Source of the DNA: Spirochaetales bacterium | Lineage (GTDB): Bacteria; Spirochaetota; Spirochaetia; DSM-2461 | Assembly: GCA_028533045.1 (NCBI GenBank) | Contig: JAQQAP010000020.1 | Span: 124,001-188,000, forward strand | DNA length: 64,000 nt | Direction: 5' to 3' | Part shown: piece by piece, positions 61,375 to 64,000 of the stretch | How the letters are laid out: each line of letters begins with the position of its first letter | Numbering within the stretch: the first letter of the stretch is position 1 | Program-made: the position numbers and the translations under genes | The notes under the pieces: generated by a model | The model's database searches: none | What the model saw: only the letters and a program-made list of their open reading frames with translations | Told to the model about the DNA's origin: nothing

Positions 61375-61966
61375 TCAAATCTCCTTCATCTAAAAGCGCT
61401 TTGAATTCTTCAAGATAATGATTATCCGGCTCCATGGCCATGAGCCTATCCATAAGGTCAAGCGCTTCATCTATAAGCCCTAGCCTCCAGCTAAGAATGG
61501 CCTCAAGAAATAGTCCTTCCCGACTATCTTCTTCCAGAGTATATATGTCGTCCAAAAGCTCATCGGCCCGATCGTATCTCTTCCTGTAAATCATGTCCTC
61601 ACAGAGAGCCAACAGTTGATCCCTATCATACATTACTAGATAAAGCGTCTGGTTAGGCTGATTCAAATCCAGAAGAATAATCTCCTCCCGGTAACCGTCC
61701 TTGCGGGCGCTAATTTTATAGATTCCAAAAGGCCTTTCGGAAAAGTAAAAACTACCTGTCACATCACTAATAGCCGTATAGGATGAAACATTTCCTTTTT
61801 CATCCTCCAGAGTAATCCTGACACCGTCACAACTCTGATTATCGCCGTCATATACTTTTCCAACCAAACTGGATGAATCGATTTCTCTCTCTCCAAAAAA
61901 GTGCTTGCCCGATGCGCAAGAGGCAACAAGCCCTGTCAAAATTATCATTACCAGGATTTTTCTCAT
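61364..61966 (-). CDS. Lipoprotein with carboxypeptidase-regulatory-like and TPR-like regions
   Basis: The 200-residue protein has a signal peptide ending in lipobox VASC (Cys17), a beta-sandwich segment (VGKVYDGDNQSCDGVRITLEDEKG, GSFYFSERPFGIYKISARKDGY) of the CarboxypepD_reg-like type, and helical repeats in the last 80 residues. A lipoprotein inside a secretion locus could serve as pilotin or outer-membrane partner; this is inferred from position only. It overlaps its neighbours by 4 and 11 bp. Confidence 0.75.
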   Translation of the reverse strand: MRKILVMIILTGLVASCASGKHFFGEREIDSSSLVGKVYDGDNQSCDGVRITLEDEKGNVSSYTAISDVTGSFYFSERPFGIYKISARKDGYREEIILLDLNQPNQTLYLVMYDRDQLLALCEDMIYRKRYDRADELLDDIYTLEEDSREGLFLEAILSWRLGLIDEALDLMDRLMAMEPDNHYLEEFKALLDEGDLSGS

Positions 61967-62784
61967 TCCAGACCTACCTCATATTTCCTGTCGTTATGCA
62001 TAAACAATAACTGCGTCCTGTCGACCTCAATCAATGAGAAATCCAGGGAAGGGACAGTATATATTTTATTTTTTCCTTTCTCCTTAAGATAATACTTGTC
62101 ATTACCGTCAAGGGATACCTTCCCCACATACTGAAAATCCAATTTCTCTGTTTGAACCACTGGGGCAGGTTCCTCGGGAACAGAACGAACTACTCTCTTC
62201 ACAGGGGGAGTATAAAAAAGCCGTTCCAGCTGATAAGGACTTTCCCGTTCGGTCAGCCCTATCTCTTCGGACCATTCGTATCCCTCCGTTAGAGGAAGGT
62301 CAGAAGCCAAGTCCTCATTTATAACATCAAGACCTATAAGAAAGGTAATACGACAGTGCCCCTCTTCCATTGTCAAAGAAAAACGAGGCACAGTGAAAGC
62401 CTGTGACTTAACAGTAAAACGCTCCAGAAAATTGAAGAAATAGAGCGGTCTTCCTTCTACGGTAAACTCAATAAAGTCCTCTTCTCTCTCATTTTGCTTC
62501 TGGTACCTTATAAGAGTAAGCCCTTGGTCCAAAAGTTCTTCTTTCACAGACTGACTAAAGAGATTAATGTTTTTTTCTTTCCTATATCGAGAAAGCCCCC
62601 ATAGATAATTGGTTTCCATAGCCAAGATGTCACTTTCATCTACAGCCTGAACTTCCCTTAATTGTATCAGCTCTCTTTTTTTCCTTCCGATTACTTGTTC
62701 AAGACGCTTTTGCTCCCCTTTTAAATAGAAAGAAAAGAGAAGAAGTAAAAACAGGGGAATGGCAAAAAGGATTTTCCTATTCAA
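61963..62784 (-). CDS. Secretion-platform protein, PilO/GspM-like fused to PilP/GspC-like domain
   Basis: The protein is 273 residues from TTG 62784, chosen because AGGAG lies 6 nt upstream; the longer frame from 62853 reads back through the preceding gene. One membrane helix (about residues 5-21) is followed by a coiled coil and a ferredoxin-like region (FIEFTVEGRPLYFFNFLERF) resembling PilO or GspM. The last 60 residues (LDFQYVGKVSLDGNDKYYLK... KIYTV) resemble the PilP/GspC homology domain that contacts the secretin. Confidence 0.6.
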   Translation of the reverse strand: MNRKILFAIPLFLLLLFSFYLKGEQKRLEQVIGRKKRELIQLREVQAVDESDILAMETNYLWGLSRYRKEKNINLFSQSVKEELLDQGLTLIRYQKQNEREEDFIEFTVEGRPLYFFNFLERFTVKSQAFTVPRFSLTMEEGHCRITFLIGLDVINEDLASDLPLTEGYEWSEEIGLTERESPYQLERLFYTPPVKRVVRSVPEEPAPVVQTEKLDFQYVGKVSLDGNDKYYLKEKGKNKIYTVPSLDFSLIEVDRTQLLFMHNDRKYEVGLE

Positions 62785-63529
62785 CAAATTCTCCTTTCCA
62801 GGAAAAGTTATCCTTACCCGATTTAAAATCAACCACAGACTCTTCAAAATCAACAGATTCCAATCCTGTTAACAGGCTCATTTCTTCCACAATCAAAAGA
62901 GGATTGTCACCTGAGCCATGGCCGGTAAAAGAATTGCCTTCTATAGTTAGAGATGTAATAATACCATCATACTTAAATGAAGGAATAAAAAGGGCTATTC
63001 GGTCATACAAGTCCGGAGGGGAAGAGCCGTTCAGGAGAGACAATTTCTCTTCCAGCCTAAAATAATACTCATTCCGTTCCAAAAGAAGGGCGGATTCCTC
63101 TTTCTGTGCAATAATATCCCTTTCCAGTTGTTCCAGCTCTTCTGACAATCTGCGATTCCTGCGAAGAGGTAATAAAAGAGTTAGGAAAATATAGATAAAA
63201 GAAAAGAACAGCAATCCCCCGTACTTAAGCAAAGGTGAAACATTGTCTTCACACTTGAAAAGCCGATTTTTCTCTCCCCGGTAATAAAACCGATATTTCG
63301 CTCTACCAGCCTCTTGAATCCCTTTCAGATCGGCCCTTGCAATTATATAGAGAAACACCCTATTATCATTGATTTTATAATCCCAGACAATATCTTCAAG
63401 TTTACCCGGATAAAGTTTCCCCACCTCCCCTTCAAGCCAGGGATACAGATCCTTTTTGGTTAAAGGGGGAAGAGACAGAGAAGCACGAAAACACTCTTCC
63501 GGTGAAAGATAATAGACCTTTTTTTTCAT
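62777..63529 (-). CDS. Secretion-platform protein, PilN/GspL-like
   Basis: The 250-residue protein has an N-terminal cytoplasmic domain, one membrane helix (about residues 105-122), a coiled coil (about 125-165) and a periplasmic ferredoxin-like domain (IALFIPSFKYDGIITSLTIEGNSFTGHG) typical of PilN and the GspL C-terminus. It likely pairs with the next protein in the inner-membrane platform. It overlaps gspF by 4 bp and the PilO/P-like gene by 8 bp. Confidence 0.65.
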   Translation of the reverse strand: MKKKVYYLSPEECFRASLSLPPLTKKDLYPWLEGEVGKLYPGKLEDIVWDYKINDNRVFLYIIARADLKGIQEAGRAKYRFYYRGEKNRLFKCEDNVSPLLKYGGLLFFSFIYIFLTLLLPLRRNRRLSEELEQLERDIIAQKEESALLLERNEYYFRLEEKLSLLNGSSPPDLYDRIALFIPSFKYDGIITSLTIEGNSFTGHGSGDNPLLIVEEMSLLTGLESVDFEESVVDFKSGKDNFSWKGEFVE

Positions 63530-64000
63530 ATAAGACCGCCATACACAGTCATTAAAGGAACGATCAAAACAATAACGATAACGATAAGAACAATTCCGAT
63601 AATCAGACTTGAAACGGGTTCCACTAAATTAATAATCCGTTCGGACATATTATCCACATCGGCCTGATAAAGCTCCTTAAGTCTTCCAAATACGGACTCC
63701 ACATTTCCCACCTTCTCTCCCAAGGCAATCCAACCTGAAATTTCCGGGGGGAAGATTCTCTGCTTTTCAAAAAGGAGAGAAAGCAGTTCCCCTTTTACCA
63801 ATTCCTGCTTAATTAGAAACAGTTGGCCCTTTAAATAAAGGTTATTCATCACCAATTGGCAAAGCTGTAACGACTCTTCCAGTGGAATGCGGCATTCGGT
63901 CATAAGCTGCAGGGCAAAGAAAAGATTAAGCATTTCATTTTTGAGAATAAATCCCTTCAAAAGGGGGATATTCAGAAGCAGACGTGAGATGGCAAGTGAA
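63526..64000 (-). CDS. gspF: GspF inner-membrane platform protein (5' end outside window)
   Basis: The frame is open to base 64000; the 157 C-terminal codons are visible. Features are LLLNIPLLKGFILKNEMLNLFFALQLMTECRIPLEESL and the closing ALGEKVGNVESVFGRLKELY ... EPVSSLIIGIVLIVIVIVLIVPLMTVYG, typical of the second GspF repeat and its final membrane helix. GspF connects the secretion ATPase to pseudopilus assembly. A gspE ATPase gene is expected just beyond the window. Confidence 0.88.
   Translation of the reverse strand, partial: SLAISRLLLNIPLLKGFILKNEMLNLFFALQLMTECRIPLEESLQLCQLVMNNLYLKGQLFLIKQELVKGELLSLLFEKQRIFPPEISGWIALGEKVGNVESVFGRLKELYQADVDNMSERIINLVEPVSSLIIGIVLIVIVIVLIVPLMTVYGGLI

Overview
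The window looks like chromosome from a spirochaete, most likely a free-living Spirochaetales relative with roughly balanced base composition. The evidence is a single-strand flagellar gene order known from Borrelia and Treponema (hslV-hslU-flgB-flgC-fliE-fliF-fliG-fliH-fliI-fliJ-flbB-fliK-flgD-flgE-flbD-motA-motB-fliL-fliM-fliY-fliO-fliP-fliQ-fliR-flhB-flhA-flhF-flhG-...-fliA), the spirochaete-specific collar gene flbB, and a hook protein carrying the Lys165/Cys178 pair that spirochaetes use for lysinoalanine cross-links. No species is claimed. No tRNA, rRNA, CRISPR array or insertion sequence was seen.

Layout. 1-4053 (minus): two tandem acyltransferases with C-terminal zinc ribbons, then a TPR protein with a possible HEPN domain. 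4349-10034 (plus): a 1160-residue probable PPi-type PEP carboxykinase ending at a strong terminator, a 26-residue membrane peptide, a membrane-anchored unknown, and trmH. 9994-11945 (minus): an unknown small protein coupled to a MinD-like ATPase. 12074-13087 (plus): a NYN/LOTUS RNA-associated protein. 57670-13088 (minus): about 44.6 kb of almost gap-free co-directional genes. This runs through a reduced dcw cluster (mraZ, rsmH, ftsL, murF, mraY, ftsW, ftsQ, ftsA, ftsZ), xerD, a TPR lipoprotein, dprA, xerC, hslVU, the flagellar basal body/hook/motor/export genes, flhF-flhG, a membrane protein, fliA (sigma-28), fapA, two small operon proteins, a CheA-like kinase and a HAD phosphatase. 57671-58176 is gene-free, with promoter/MraZ-box DNA and heptamer repeats. 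58177-58815 (minus): a GNAT acetyltransferase. 59010-64000: a type II secretion-like locus, with a major pseudopilin and prepilin peptidase on plus facing gspF, assembly-platform genes and minor pseudopilins on minus.

How it works together. The minus-strand supercluster joins cell-wall/division genes, HslUV protease and assembly of the periplasmic flagellum. Most neighbours overlap by ATGA/GTGA/TAATG junctions, so translational coupling is likely. Candidate control points are an MraZ-box promoter before mraZ, a sigma-28-like promoter between hslU and flgB, a sigma-70-like promoter between motB and fliL, and a duplicated-hairpin element between fliH and fliI.

Most interesting signals: four genes (starts 4053, 8149, 12074, 59010) whose -10 hexamer lies only 6-8 nt before the start codon, implying leaderless mRNAs; the covarying double hairpin before fliI; degenerate heptamer arrays at two intergenic loci; the hook cross-link residues; a five-copy MGGMNPQ array in FliY; an unusual secretion locus with an apparent PilO-PilP fusion; and convergent genes that abut or overlap with no space for terminators. 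All functional calls rest on reading motifs and context; no searches were run.
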